This document shows positions 8,318 through 17,329 of a DNA stretch of 39,597 nucleotides, piece after piece (the stretch's first letter is position 1; every line of letters begins with the position of its first letter). Below the pieces are notes generated by a model. The model saw only the letters and a program-made list of their open reading frames with translations, was not told the DNA's origin and made no database searches. This DNA is from Chitinophagales bacterium (GTDB taxonomy: Bacteria > Bacteroidota > Bacteroidia > Chitinophagales > UBA2359), in the NCBI GenBank assembly GCA_020629005.1, contig JAHDEE010000036.1, positions 1 to 39,597 on the forward strand, given 5' to 3'. Both the position numbers and the translations under genes were made by a program.

Positions 8318-8399
8318 AAGTAAAGAAGTGAGCGAGTAAAGAGCCAAGAGCAAAGATTAAGGAGTAAAGATTAAGGAGTAAAGAGCAAGGATAAAGGGG
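8318..8399. repeat. Degenerate heptamer repeat tract
   Basis: This is a second purine-rich tract of the class seen at the window start, with units such as AAAGAGC, AAAGATT and AAGGAGT. A 14-base pair of units (AAAGATTAAGGAGT) occurs twice in succession. It directly follows structured element copy 3 and lies downstream of surE. No coding potential. Confidence 0.75.
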
Positions 8400-8455
8400 A
8401 TGTTTTAGTTGATGAGTTGTCGGGGTTGAAGACTGCCCGAAGCACTCGAAACGTA

Positions 8456-9238
8456 TCATACTGACTTGCTCTTCTCAAGCTCCCAGGCATCAAAAAACTC
8501 CAAATCATCGTGAGCAGTCAGATCGGTCATCACTGGTACCACTGAAATATAACCCTGCTTTAAGGCATGTAGGTCTGTATCTGTGCCTTTGTCGTGCACT
8601 AGGAAATCGCCAGTCAGCCAGTAGTACTTTCTGCCATGTGGATCTGTACGGGAAACAAATTTTTGTGTCCATTGAGCATCTGCCTGTCGGCAGAATTTTA
8701 TCCCTTTGAAGCTGCCATCTTCGGTGGTAGGGAAATTGATGTTAAGCAGCTTAGATTTGGGCAGGCCCTTGTCTAATGCCATTGCAATGATTTTTCGCAT
8801 GGCCGCTTTGATGTGTGTGAAGTCCACCTCTTCATCAAAGGCTACATTGGAAAAACCAATAGATTCAATGCCTGCAAGCGCAGCCTGCATTGCTGCAGAC
8901 ATAGTGCCGGAATAAATCACATTGATCGAGGAATTTGATCCGTGGTTAACACCTGATAAGCAGAGCAGTGGAGCCTCTGTAAACAGCTGATCCATAGCCA
9001 GTGAAACACAGTCGACTGGGGTGCCGGAGACGGCATAAGCTCCTGCGACCAGATCACCAAACAAGGAAACCTTCTTCATACGAAGCGGCTTGCCAATGGT
9101 GATTGCATTGCTCTTAGCAGATTGTGGTCGATCCGGTGCAGCGACGATCACTTTGCCAAATTCACTAGCCACTTCCACTAAAGCACGGATTCCATTTGCG
9201 TGAATCCCATCATCGTTTGTAACAAGTATATGCCCCAT
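8456..9238 (-). CDS. surE: 5'/3'-nucleotidase SurE
   Basis: SurE is a metal-dependent survival-protein phosphatase that removes phosphate from nucleoside monophosphates and short polyphosphates. From ATG at 9238 the product has 260 residues and begins MGHILVTNDDGIHANG, with metal ligands D9 and D10. Further signatures are the PQSAKSNAIT loop, the GTPVDCVSLAMDQL segment and SGVNHGSNSSINVIYSGT with its conserved Asn. The frame is open another 42 codons upstream into the ald coding end, but that extension lacks family similarity and is not used. It is the last gene of a minus-strand run after ald (76-base gap), with a TAAGTTTGC box in that gap that could give it its own promoter. Confidence 0.93.
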   Translation of the reverse strand: MGHILVTNDDGIHANGIRALVEVASEFGKVIVAAPDRPQSAKSNAITIGKPLRMKKVSLFGDLVAGAYAVSGTPVDCVSLAMDQLFTEAPLLCLSGVNHGSNSSINVIYSGTMSAAMQAALAGIESIGFSNVAFDEEVDFTHIKAAMRKIIAMALDKGLPKSKLLNINFPTTEDGSFKGIKFCRQADAQWTQKFVSRTDPHGRKYYWLTGDFLVHDKGTDTDLHALKQGYISVVPVMTDLTAHDDLEFFDAWELEKSKSV

Positions 9239-9255
9239 CAATTGGTTTTTGGACT

Positions 9256-9264
9256 GCAAACTTA
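9256..9264 (-). promoter_or_regulatory. Possible -7 box (TAAGTTTGC) for surE
   Basis: On the minus strand the sequence fits the Bacteroidota -7 consensus TAnnTTTG and lies 18 bases before the surE ATG, giving a short leader. A TTTG occurs upstream but 26 bases away, longer than the usual spacing, so only the -7 match is supported. Confidence 0.35.
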
Positions 9265-9314
9265 CGAAAATTGCTTGTTCATTCCTGCGCCAAACAGTCG
9301 TCGGACAGCTGGTA

Positions 9315-10517
9315 TTAAAAGCTACTGGTGAGCAATAGATCCAAATTGGTGTACTTGAGAGCAAAGCGTTCGCTAAGATGTCGGTTGGTCAAGGTACCCT
9401 TGTAGAGGTAGACACCATGTCGTACACCCGTCGAATTTTGAATGAGGTTATCAAAGCCGCCAAAGGTTTCGATCTTCAGCAGATCTGGTGACAGCACATT
9501 GCTGATGGTGTAAGAGGCAGTTCGTGCAAATCTTGAGGCAATGTTAGGAACACAATAGTGAACGACGCCGAATTTGGTGAAAGTGGGCTTATCGTGCGTG
9601 GTGACAACGGAGGTATCGAAGCATCCTCCCTGGTCGATACTCACATCCACGATTATGGCTCCGTCTTTCATCTTGCTTACAATTTCCTCGGAAACCATCA
9701 CCGGAGTACGGCCAAGTTCGGAATGTATTGCCCCAATCGCTACGTCAGCTTCTACCAGCTCTTTTTCCAATACGTCTGGATAGATTGCAGAAGTAAATAC
9801 CCTTGACTTTACATTGTTCTGAAGTCGCATCAATTTGTACATGCTATCGTCAAATACACGAACTTCAGCTCCTAGTCCTAAAGCAGTTTTGGTAACATAC
9901 TCGCCAACTACTCCAGCACCCAGCACCACTACTTTTGCAGGCGGTATTCCTGCTATACCTCCAAGCAATATACCTCGTCCCTGATTTGCACTACTTAGAT
10001 ACTCAGCGGCAATCAACAAAGCAGCCGAACCAGCAATCTCACTCAATGCCCTAACCACAGGATAGGTGTTGTTTTCGTCGCGTATATATTCATAAGCAAC
10101 GGCAGTCACCCGCTTCTTGATTAATGCCTCCAAAACCTCCGTTTTTAAGGTAGGCAAGTGGATTGGAGAAAAGATGATTTGAAATGGCCGGTACATGGAA
10201 AGCTCATCCTCGCAAGGGGGCGCAACTTTTACCAGGATATCCGCCTCAAATACTTTTTTGGGATCAAAGGCAATATCCGCCCCGGATTCAGAGTATTCAT
10301 GGTCTGTAAAGCCGGAGTTTTCTCCTGCTTTCGTTTCAATAACAACTCTATGCCCACCGTTGACCAGCCTTGCGACTGATTCGGGGGTGAGGGCTACTCG
10401 CTTCTCCTGGAAGGAAGTCTCTTTTGGAACACCGATGTATAGCTTGGTTCGGCCAGTCCCTACCGGAAGCAGCATCTCTTTTGGCCGCAAACTGAATTCG
10501 GCGCTAAAGTCTGACAT
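9315..10517 (-). CDS. ald: Alanine dehydrogenase (AlaDH/PNT family)
   Basis: The enzyme interconverts L-alanine and pyruvate plus ammonia using NAD. The 400-residue product opens its catalytic domain at IGVPKETSFQEKRVALTPE (about 28-46), the hallmark of AlaDH and the transhydrogenase alpha subunit. The Rossmann fold has VVVLGAGVVGEYV near 206-218, and the C-terminal part includes HYCVPNIASRFARTASYTISN, the conserved alanine-dehydrogenase-like tail. There are no transmembrane segments and no transhydrogenase partner genes, favouring alanine dehydrogenase over PntA. The start ATG 10517 adds about 25 residues before the conserved core, as is common in this phylum. It follows tsaE by 68 bases and precedes surE. 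Confidence 0.9.
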   Translation of the reverse strand: MSDFSAEFSLRPKEMLLPVGTGRTKLYIGVPKETSFQEKRVALTPESVARLVNGGHRVVIETKAGENSGFTDHEYSESGADIAFDPKKVFEADILVKVAPPCEDELSMYRPFQIIFSPIHLPTLKTEVLEALIKKRVTAVAYEYIRDENNTYPVVRALSEIAGSAALLIAAEYLSSANQGRGILLGGIAGIPPAKVVVLGAGVVGEYVTKTALGLGAEVRVFDDSMYKLMRLQNNVKSRVFTSAIYPDVLEKELVEADVAIGAIHSELGRTPVMVSEEIVSKMKDGAIIVDVSIDQGGCFDTSVVTTHDKPTFTKFGVVHYCVPNIASRFARTASYTISNVLSPDLLKIETFGGFDNLIQNSTGVRHGVYLYKGTLTNRHLSERFALKYTNLDLLLTSSF

Positions 10518-10585
10518 ACTAATGATTTTAGCTCTTTATGCGGGATACACTAGCAAAAATCTGGCCGTAAATACTGACACACTTG

Positions 10586-11020
10586 CTATTGGCTTAGCAA
10601 ACTGTAGATGGTTCTCTCTTGATTATCAAGGACTTCGATCCTGACGGCCACATGTTGCTCCACCAAAGGTAAAACAATTTGTGGCCACTCAATAAAACAA
10701 TAGCAACCAGAGTACAAATATTCCTCTATTCCCGCATCCAGGGCTTCCTGAAGATCTTTCAGGCGGTAAAGATCCAGATGGTAAACAGTTTCTTTTCCCA
10801 GGTATTCGTTCACCAGGGAATACGTTGGACTATTGACCTCATCGGCAACCTCTAGCTCCTCGCAGATGGCCTTGATGAAGGTGGTTTTACCAGCTCCGAG
10901 ATCTCCGGTAAAAGTAAATAGTCGGCTTTCCGGGTAGCTGCTCAGCAGTTGTCTGGCTACCGGTGGTAGCTCAGACAACTGTGTCACTTTTGTACTACTT
11001 TCCATTAGATTCATGTTCAA
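10586..11020 (-). CDS. tsaE: tRNA t6A biosynthesis ATPase TsaE
   Basis: TsaE is the small ATPase of the TsaB-TsaD-TsaE complex that makes N6-threonylcarbamoyladenosine at A37 of ANN-decoding tRNAs. The 144-residue protein shows Walker A GDLGAGKTT (39-47), the switch-like NSPTYSLVNEY, the Walker B-like HLDLYRL and the C-terminal EWP motif, all typical of the family. Several starts are possible: ATG 11020, 11014 or 11005; the last gives MESSTKVTQLSELPPV and fits relatives best, but no ribosome binding site decides it. It lies 41 bases after porX and 68 before ald; tsaE beside porX or ald is a neighbourhood I recall from other Bacteroidota. Confidence 0.92.
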   Translation of the reverse strand: MNMNLMESSTKVTQLSELPPVARQLLSSYPESRLFTFTGDLGAGKTTFIKAICEELEVADEVNSPTYSLVNEYLGKETVYHLDLYRLKDLQEALDAGIEEYLYSGCYCFIEWPQIVLPLVEQHVAVRIEVLDNQERTIYSLLSQ

Positions 11021-11061
11021 TCAGGCTTGTTTTCGATTGGAGCATGAAGATAGACTTTCTC

Positions 11062-12615
11062 CTACTTGTTGCGCAGCTTTACAACAGGAATGATCATCTC
11101 TTCCAAACTGATTCCCCCGTGCTGGAAGGTGTTTCGGAAGTAATTGACGTAGTAATTGTAGTTGTTGGGATAGACAAAGAAGAGGTCACGCTTAGCAAAG
11201 ATATAGCTGGAGCTCACATTGGAGCTTGGAAGCCCTATTTCCTTAGGGTTTCTAGTGCTTAGCACATCCTTTTCATCAAATTTGAGGTTCTTACCCAGCT
11301 TGTAACGCAAATTGGTGCTGGTATTCTTGTCGCCAACTACCTTGACAGGATTTTGTACTCTGGTAGTTCCATGATCCGTCGTAATGACCACATTGATGTC
11401 CTGCTTCTCAGCAAGTTTTTTCAATCCCTCCCAGAGCGGCGAATGCTCAAACCAGGACTTGGTGATCGACCGATAAGCGGTTTCATCACTGGCCAGCTCC
11501 TTTAGCACTTCCATCTCTGTTCTGGCATGACTCAACATATCCACAAAGTTGTAGACAATCACATTCAACTGATTTTGCAGCATGTTGTGAATGTTATCAG
11601 CCATCTGCTTTGCATAGTAATGGTTCGTAACTTTAGTATAGCTGGTTCTGATATCGTAACCCAGTCGCTTCAATTGTTCATTCAGCAGGAATTCTTCGTT
11701 TAGGTTTTTGCCGCCTTCCTGATCATCATTTAGCCACTTGTCCGGATACTTTTTGGAAATCTCGTACGGTGTTAGCCCTGCAAAGATGGCATTACGGCTA
11801 TACTGGGTTGAAGTTGGAAGTATGCTACAATAGGTATCTTCTTCCACGGTCTTGAAGGCTTCTCCCATCACCGATTGAATAACTTTCCACTGATCCCATC
11901 TTAGATTGTCGATGACCAGCAGGAAGTTCGGAATATCACTTTCCATCAGCGGAATCAGCTTTTGCTGAAAGAGTTGATGCGACATCACCGGGCCTTCGCC
12001 CTCACCCTGAAGCCACTTCTTGTAATTCTTGACTACAAACTTTGACCATTCATTATTGGCCTCGTTTTTTTGCATGGAAATGATCTCTTGCATTTCCTTA
12101 GTCTTGGCATTGTCCAACTCCAGCTCCCAGTAGGTGATCTTCTTGAAGATGTCTTCCCATTCGGCATAGTTGGGTCCCATAGAGATAGCACCAAAGATCT
12201 TGTTGAACTGTTGCTGGTAGCTTGAAGTGGTTTTTTCACTGACTAAGCGAGTGTTGTCAATGATCTTTTTAAGCGTCAGCAGGATTTGGTTGGGGTTTAC
12301 AGGCTTGATAAGGTAATCGGTGATTTGCGAACCGATAGCCTCTTCCATTATATTTTCTGCCTCATTTTTAGTGATCATTACTATGGGCAGATTGCTATGT
12401 ATTTCTTTGATCTGTGTTAGTGTTTCCAGACCGGATAGACCCGGCATAGACTCGTCCAGAAAGACTACATCAGGAGTCTCGTCCTTGCATTGCTCAATGG
12501 CATCATGTCCGTTGGCAACTGTTGCGACATCATATCCTTTCTGCTCCAGAAACATGATCTGTGGCTTCAGCAATTCGATTTCGTCGTCGGCCCACAGGAT
12601 TTTTACTTTGTTCAT
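11062..12615 (-). CDS. porX: PorX-type response regulator with PglZ phosphatase domain
   Basis: PorX is the two-component effector linked to the type IX secretion system; with the PorY kinase and SigP it controls T9SS genes in Porphyromonas, and its PglZ domain is reported to cleave oligonucleotides. The 517-residue protein has an N-terminal receiver domain (1-120) with acidic residues D10/D11, phosphoacceptor D54 in VFLDESMPG, and K in LIKPVN. A helical linker follows. The alkaline phosphatase-like PglZ domain (about 200-510) shows LLVIDNLRWDQW, the nucleophile region PTSTQYSRNAIFAGL, TTDHGTTR and FQHGGISLEEM, consistent with two zinc sites. It starts a minus-strand run with tsaE, ald and surE, and is divergent from the HD gene. 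No porY is present. Confidence 0.94.
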   Translation of the reverse strand: MNKVKILWADDEIELLKPQIMFLEQKGYDVATVANGHDAIEQCKDETPDVVFLDESMPGLSGLETLTQIKEIHSNLPIVMITKNEAENIMEEAIGSQITDYLIKPVNPNQILLTLKKIIDNTRLVSEKTTSSYQQQFNKIFGAISMGPNYAEWEDIFKKITYWELELDNAKTKEMQEIISMQKNEANNEWSKFVVKNYKKWLQGEGEGPVMSHQLFQQKLIPLMESDIPNFLLVIDNLRWDQWKVIQSVMGEAFKTVEEDTYCSILPTSTQYSRNAIFAGLTPYEISKKYPDKWLNDDQEGGKNLNEEFLLNEQLKRLGYDIRTSYTKVTNHYYAKQMADNIHNMLQNQLNVIVYNFVDMLSHARTEMEVLKELASDETAYRSITKSWFEHSPLWEGLKKLAEKQDINVVITTDHGTTRVQNPVKVVGDKNTSTNLRYKLGKNLKFDEKDVLSTRNPKEIGLPSSNVSSSYIFAKRDLFFVYPNNYNYYVNYFRNTFQHGGISLEEMIIPVVKLRNK

Positions 12616-12772
12616 CTATTATTCTTTGTTTTGACGGTTGCTTAACGGAACTTTGCCGATCAATTATTGCTCTTTAACGTTTTTTAGTATTAGGGGATAG
12701 AGAATCATTAACTGTCCATTTTGACTTGCTAGAAATGATTTATCCATCGTTATTTTTCTCCAGTCACAATCA

Positions 12773-12799
12773 GACAGTTATTGATTCCCAATCCCTAAG
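12773..12799. repeat. 27 bp dispersed repeat, copy A
   Basis: GACAG-T-TATTGATTCCCAATCCC-T-AAG recurs with two changes at 18739-18765. It lies in the porX/HD divergent spacer, 39 bases before the HD start. Its complement contains GGGATTGGGAATCAAT, reminiscent of GGGAATT-type heptamer tracts seen in other Bacteroidota genomes. Confidence 0.6.
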
Positions 12800-12838
12800 G
12801 GAGAAAAAGACCAGACCGCAAAGAACAAACCACTATTC

Positions 12839-14092
12839 ATGTTAAAGCAAGTATCGATTTTAAATAAGAAGAAGATTATCAACGATCCGGTGTATGGATT
12901 CATTCGTGTTCCATCTGAGATCGTATACGATATGATGGCCCATCCTTACTTTCAGCGGCTTAGGAGGATTCAGCAATTGGGCTTGACATCCTACGTTTAT
13001 CCTGGCGCCTTGCACACAAGATTTCATCATGCTTTAGGCGCCCTGCATCTAATGGGCCAGTCCATCGAATCTTTGCGCTACAAAGGTAATGAAATTACGC
13101 AGGAAGAAGCTGAGGCAGTGAGTCTTGCAATACTTTTGCATGATATTGGGCATGGTCCTTTTTCGCATGCACTTGAACACAGCATTGTTACAGAGATCAA
13201 CCATGAAGATTTGTCTCTTGCCTTTATGCAACACTTTAATCAGGAGTTTTCAGGTGCTCTGGATCTTACAATAGAAATCTTCAAAGGCACTTACCGCAAA
13301 CGGTTTTTGCACCAATTGGTCAGCAGTCAACTGGATATGGATCGACTGGATTATCTAACTCGGGATAGTTTCTTTACCGGGGTAGCTGAAGGCGTCGTGA
13401 GTTATGATCGGATTATCCACATGCTGGATGTACTAGACGATGAGCTGGTAGTGGAGGCTAAAGGCATTTATTCGATTGAAAAGTTTCTGATCGCCAGACG
13501 AATTATGTACTGGCAAGTGTACTTGCATAAAACCGTGTTAAGCGCCGAAATGACTTTGGTGAAGATTCTTCAAAGAGCCAAGGAACTCGCCACGAAGGAA
13601 GTGCAGTTGTTTGCTACACCTGCCTTGCATCATTTCCTGTACAATGTAGTGGACCAAAAGGCTTTACAATCCAAGCCTGTAGAAACCTTGAGTCTATTTG
13701 CCGGTATTGACGACGTTGATGTGATGGCCTCGATCAAGGTGTGGGCAAGCTGCGAGGACAAAGTGCTTGCTTCATTGTCCAGACGACTTGTAGAAAGAGA
13801 TTTACTAAAGATCAGAATTCAATCTGAGCCATTCCCTCTTGAACAAGTAAGATACTTACAACAAATGTGCATGAAACATGCCTCTATCAGCGAGGAAGAG
13901 GCCGAGTACTTTGTTTTTAGTGATTCTACCACCAATTATGCGTATTCGCAGGCAGCGGACAATATCAATATTTTGCAAAAGGATGGAAGCATTTTGGACA
14001 TTGCAACGGCTTCTGACAACCTTAATATCCGTGCGCTCACCTCTCCGGTGACAAAGTACTATTTGTGCTATCCGGATTACTTAGGTGTTTAA
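12839..14092 (+). CDS. HD-domain phosphohydrolase (SAMHD1/dGTPase-like)
   Basis: A 417-residue cytoplasmic HD phosphohydrolase of the dNTPase-like group. The N-terminus reads [12 protein letters not shown], the start typical of this family. The metal site is built from H64 in [10 protein letters not shown]101-D102 in [12 protein letters not shown] and an Asp of [13 protein letters not shown] (about 164-176), so all four ligand positions appear present. Related proteins hydrolyse dNTPs or nucleotide signals, but the substrate cannot be read from sequence. In Bacteroidota this gene is often found upstream of lpxD; here a kinase remnant and two repeat elements now separate them. It is divergent from porX across a 223-base spacer. 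Confidence 0.9.
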   Translation: MLKQVSILNKKKIINDPVYGFIRVPSEIVYDMMAHPYFQRLRRIQQLGLTSYVYPGALHTRFHHALGALHLMGQSIESLRYKGNEITQEEAEAVSLAILLHDIGHGPFSHALEHSIVTEINHEDLSLAFMQHFNQEFSGALDLTIEIFKGTYRKRFLHQLVSSQLDMDRLDYLTRDSFFTGVAEGVVSYDRIIHMLDVLDDELVVEAKGIYSIEKFLIARRIMYWQVYLHKTVLSAEMTLVKILQRAKELATKEVQLFATPALHHFLYNVVDQKALQSKPVETLSLFAGIDDVDVMASIKVWASCEDKVLASLSRRLVERDLLKIRIQSEPFPLEQVRYLQQMCMKHASISEEEAEYFVFSDSTTNYAYSQAADNINILQKDGSILDIATASDNLNIRALTSPVTKYYLCYPDYLGV

Positions 14093-14277
14093 TCTCTTCG
14101 TCATACTTTTGTTTCGTACCGATCACGTCCTGATATGTCACAGGAAGTTGGATGTTGAAAGTGCTGCCGACACCAAATTCGGAGCTGACTTCGATTCGGC
14201 CCGAATGTAATTCGACGATTTTCTGGCAACTTGCCAAACCGATTCCTGTACCCTGGTACTGACTTTGGTTGTGTAGG
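14081..14277 (-). pseudogene. 3' remnant of a sensor histidine kinase (HATPase tail)
   Basis: On the minus strand the frame reads [17 protein letters not shown] and continues through [12 protein letters not shown] and [12 protein letters not shown], the G2 box and last strands of a PAS-type histidine kinase ATPase domain. Everything upstream (sensor, phosphoacceptor His, N and G1 boxes) is absent: at about 14277 the sequence switches abruptly to the right half of the CTAG-ended MITE-like element. No start codon belongs to the kinase part. The frame continues to a stop at 14037 inside the HD gene, so the exact original C-terminus is uncertain. A deletion between element copies, or insertion followed by deletion, would explain the structure. 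Possible relation to the porX partner kinase is speculation. Confidence 0.8.
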
Positions 14278-14353
14278 GCTCCATCCTCGCGCCTAGGCTG
14301 ACAAAAAAATAAGCTCCTTAAAGGTGTCACAAACTTTGTTTACGCAGCACTAG
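14278..14353 (+). repeat. CTAG MITE-like element, right half only
   Basis: These 76 bases match the right half of the 3367-3532 element nearly base for base (GCTCCATCCTCGCGCCTAGG at the left, ACGCAGCACTAG at the right). The left half is missing and replaced by kinase coding sequence. Confidence 0.85.
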
Positions 14354-14468
14354 CCTGTTTGTATTTAAATTATCAGTAAGTGAGTCTAAGTATTTGATAG
14401 GTAGTTTTTTAGGTTAGTTTATTCTTTGGTATGGGTTGGATGTAGGGATTGGTGCTGCGAGGAATGCT
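14354..14468. other. AT-rich spacer between two repeat elements
   Basis: Low-complexity AT-rich sequence with no coding signal, promoter or hairpin that I can support. It links the partial MITE-like element to structured element copy 2. Confidence 0.5.
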
Positions 14469-14647
14469 GGTGCAAAATAGCCGCGGGCGAAACGGTATGA
14501 GCTGCTGTGACAGCGTGGTGAATGCTGGCCAATGCTGGCTCCGACCTTAGGAGGAGACAGCAGTGGCCTTGCATGAACAGCTGACACAGTAGTGAATAAT
14601 AGTGGAGCACGGGGTGCCCATTTCCACGGGCAATGTTGTTTCGCTCC
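14469..14647 (+). repeat. 180 bp structured intergenic element, copy 2
   Basis: The ends are GGTGCAAAATAGCC (from 14469) and GTTTCGCTCC (14638-14647). The outer stem pairs CTGCTGTGACAGC with GCTGACACAGTAG (one G.U, one mismatch). GGCCAATGCTG pairs with CAGCAGTGGCC inside it, and the inner hairpin is CTCC/GGAG. Compared with copy 1 the middle stem keeps pairing while bases differ. It lies in the sense direction 228 bases before lpxD. Confidence 0.87.
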
Positions 14648-14875
14648 TGATTTAGAAGACGTTTTGCTTGAATTTGCATCACAAGATCGCAACCCTGCAG
14701 CCCCATTTTTCGATATTACTTTGAATCCTAAGTTGAAGATATGTTAGTGGTGAGGGCTAGTTCTTGCGTCTTTAGATTGTCATAGCAGCTATTCCCTGGG
14801 CAATTATGCGCCCGTGCTTATTGAATGTTTGTGCCAGTGGCTCAAAGATTAGGGGATTAATAATTACTTTTGAGT
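14648..14875. promoter_or_regulatory. lpxD upstream region
   Basis: These 228 non-coding bases presumably hold the promoter of the lpxD-lpxC/fabZ-lpxA-ABC operon. TACTTTTG at 14865-14872 matches the -7 consensus but lies only three bases before the chosen ATG, so it is probably fortuitous unless translation starts at the next ATG (14882). Confidence 0.35.
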
Positions 14876-15913
14876 ATGGAAATGAGTGCAGCCGAGCTCG
14901 GTGAGCTATTGAATGGAGAGGTGATTGGAGATCCATCTGTGAGGGTTCACAAACTTACAAAGATCGAAGAGGGGGAAAATGGGGCTTTGAGCTTCCTGGC
15001 AAATCCAAAATATGAGGCCTTTGCTTATGAAACAAAGGCTTCTATACTTATTGTAAATTCTGACTTTGAACCGCAAAAGGACGTACAGTCTACGCTGATC
15101 AAAGTGGAAGATGCCTATAGCAGCTTTGCTAGTATTATGGACAAGCTGGTAGATCGCAGCGCTAAGACAGGGAGGCATGTAACAGCTTTTGTTAGTCCTG
15201 GCGCTAAGGTTTCTGAAGAAGCCTATATTGGTCCCTTTTGTTTTATCGGCGAAGGGGCGATTATCGCTGCAGGTGTGCAGCTGGGTGCTCATATTAGCAT
15301 AGGTGAAGGTACTATTGTTGGAGAGCATACAAAAATTGAGGCTGGCGTAAAAGTATATCATGACTGTGAAATAGGGAAGAACTGTGTGATTCATGCCGGC
15401 ACAGTGATAGGTAGTGATGGTTTTGGTTTTGCGCCTCAGACAGACGGGAGTTTTAAGAAGGTTCCGCAGCTGGGAAAAGTGATTATTGAGGATGAAGTGG
15501 AAATAGGCGCCAATGTTTGCATTGATCGTGGTACTCTTGGTGCTACGAGAATTGCAAGGGGAGTGAAACTTGATAATCTGATACAGGTAGCCCATAATGT
15601 GGAGATTGGTGCCAACACAGTAATTGCAGCGCAAACGGGAGTATCTGGCAGTACAAAGCTGGGAGCCAGCTGCCTAATAGGAGGGCAGGTTGGTTTTGTT
15701 GGACATATCTCTGTGGCTCCCGGATCTAAGATCAATGCGCAAAGTGGCGTAGCCAAAAACATCAAGCAAGCCAACAAATCATGGAACGGTAGCCCGGCAT
15801 TTGCCTTTAATGACAACCTTCGCTCGAAGGTCTATTTCAAACGTTTGCCCGATCTGGTACGGCGGATTGAAGATTTGGAAAAGGAGCTGGCCAAAGATCA
15901 AAGCAACAAATGA
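14876..15913 (+). CDS. lpxD: UDP-3-O-acylglucosamine N-acyltransferase LpxD
   Basis: LpxD adds the second hydroxyacyl chain, N-linked, to UDP-3-O-acylglucosamine in lipid A synthesis, with acyl-ACP as donor. An N-terminal uridine-binding domain (about 1-100, with [13 protein letters not shown]) precedes a left-handed beta helix of hexapeptide repeats from about 107 to 290. H240 in [11 protein letters not shown] matches the catalytic histidine (H239 in E. coli), and the GDGFGFAP-like segment [12 protein letters not shown] is present. A helical C-terminus ([13 protein letters not shown]) ends the protein. ATG 14876 is preferred over TTG 14870; ATG 14882 is also possible. The stop overlaps the lpxC start as ATGA, so translation is coupled. 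Confidence 0.95.
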   Translation: MEMSAAELGELLNGEVIGDPSVRVHKLTKIEEGENGALSFLANPKYEAFAYETKASILIVNSDFEPQKDVQSTLIKVEDAYSSFASIMDKLVDRSAKTGRHVTAFVSPGAKVSEEAYIGPFCFIGEGAIIAAGVQLGAHISIGEGTIVGEHTKIEAGVKVYHDCEIGKNCVIHAGTVIGSDGFGFAPQTDGSFKKVPQLGKVIIEDEVEIGANVCIDRGTLGATRIARGVKLDNLIQVAHNVEIGANTVIAAQTGVSGSTKLGASCLIGGQVGFVGHISVAPGSKINAQSGVAKNIKQANKSWNGSPAFAFNDNLRSKVYFKRLPDLVRRIEDLEKELAKDQSNK

Positions 15914-17316
15914 ATCAAAGAACCCTTAAGGCGAAACTCAACTTTAGCGGGATTGGACTGCACACTGGAGCCGCTGTAAACATGTGGGTACATCCTGCTG
16001 CTGCTGGAAGCGGTATTCGTTTCAGACGTGTGGATCTGGAAGATAAGCCGGAGGTGCGTGCATTGGCAGACTATGTGGTGAGCACCAATCGGTGTACGAC
16101 CTTGCAAAATAAGGAGGCGATTGTGCATACCGTGGAGCATATTTTGTCGGCTCTGGCGGGTATGCAAGTTGACAATGCCTTGATTGAACTGGATAATCTG
16201 GAGGTGCCGATTATGGATGGTAGTGCGGCCTTGTTTGTGGAGGCCATTCGGGATATCGGCATTGAAGATCAAGGTGTTTCTCGTAAAGTATTTCACCTGA
16301 CAGAGAACTTGTACCTCAAGGATGAGGAGAAGGACGCCGAGCTGATGATTGTTCCAAGTGAGCACTATGATGTAACGGTGTTGGTTGATTATGCTTCTGA
16401 TTTGCATGGTCCACAACATGCGCATTTGAAGAGCCTCGAGAGTTATGCAGATGAGATAGCACCTTCGCGTACTTTTTGTATGCTGCGGGAGTTAGAGTTT
16501 TTGCACTCTAATAATCTGATTAAGGGCGGCTCTTTAGAAAATGCAATTGTGATAGCTGATCGGGAGGTGGAAGAAGCGGAACTGGATCGTCTGGCAAATC
16601 TTTTTCATCAGCCGAAGGTCCGCATAAGCGATGAGGGTATTTTGGATAATAACAAGTTGCGCTTCCGAAATGAGCCGGCACGTCACAAACTACTGGATGT
16701 GATTGGCGATCTGAGTCTGGTAGGCACGCATTTGTGCGCAAAGTTTATCGCGACTAAACCAGGGCATTCGAGCAATGTGAAATTTGCCGCACAGATAAGG
16801 AAGTATATTCAAAAGAATCGGCACATGATTGATGCGCCGATCTATGACCCCAAGCAGGAGCCGGTTTTCGATATTAATCAGATTGAAAAATTCCTGCCTC
16901 ATAAATATCCTTTTCTCTTGATCGACAAAATTATCCACATGTCGGAAACGGAGGTGGTTAGTGTCAAGAATGTCACGGTCAACGAGCCTTTCTTTCAGGG
17001 GCATTTTCCTGGAAATCCTGTGATGCCCGGGGTGCTGCAGGTGGAGGCAATGGCACAAACAGGTGGTGTGTTGGCAATGAACGTAATGGATAAGGAACAA
17101 GACTATGTAACGTATTTTTTGAGTATCAAGGAGGCCAAGTTTCGAGCCAAGGTGATTCCGGGTGATACCCTGATATTCAAATTGGAATTGGTAAGCCCCA
17201 TTCGCAGAGGCCTTTGCGAAATGAAAGGTACCGCCTATGTAGGCAACAAGTTGGTATCAGAGGCTCAGTTGATGGCCCAGGTAATCCGGGTTGAAGCTGA
17301 TAAACGGAAATCCTAG
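15910..17316 (+). CDS. lpxC/fabZ: Bifunctional LpxC deacetylase / FabZ dehydratase
   Basis: This 468-residue fusion couples the committed lipid A step (deacetylation of UDP-3-O-acyl-GlcNAc) with beta-hydroxyacyl-ACP dehydration. LpxC occupies about 1-305: catalytic E76 and zinc ligand H77 in HTVEHI, zinc ligands H259 and D263 in [10 protein letters not shown], and catalytic H286 in KPGHSSN. FabZ occupies about 318-465: the [11 protein letters not shown] start, active-site H365 in [11 protein letters not shown] and E379 in LQVEAMAQ. The fusion is characteristic of Bacteroidota and some related phyla. It overlaps lpxD by four bases and is followed by lpxA after 13 bases, so all are one operon. 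Both active sites appear intact. Confidence 0.97.
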   Translation: MNQRTLKAKLNFSGIGLHTGAAVNMWVHPAAAGSGIRFRRVDLEDKPEVRALADYVVSTNRCTTLQNKEAIVHTVEHILSALAGMQVDNALIELDNLEVPIMDGSAALFVEAIRDIGIEDQGVSRKVFHLTENLYLKDEEKDAELMIVPSEHYDVTVLVDYASDLHGPQHAHLKSLESYADEIAPSRTFCMLRELEFLHSNNLIKGGSLENAIVIADREVEEAELDRLANLFHQPKVRISDEGILDNNKLRFRNEPARHKLLDVIGDLSLVGTHLCAKFIATKPGHSSNVKFAAQIRKYIQKNRHMIDAPIYDPKQEPVFDINQIEKFLPHKYPFLLIDKIIHMSETEVVSVKNVTVNEPFFQGHFPGNPVMPGVLQVEAMAQTGGVLAMNVMDKEQDYVTYFLSIKEAKFRAKVIPGDTLIFKLELVSPIRRGLCEMKGTAYVGNKLVSEAQLMAQVIRVEADKRKS

Positions 17317-17329
17317 TTAAAACAAATGC

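Noticed and set aside
9239-9364. Longer SurE starting at 9364
   Set aside because: The extra 42 residues overlap the ald coding end, lack family similarity, and the conserved SurE N-terminus begins exactly at ATG 9238.
14037-14330. Complete 97-codon gene on the minus strand from ATG 14330
   Set aside because: Its first residues are translated from MITE-like element DNA; only the middle is kinase-derived, so it is treated as a remnant.
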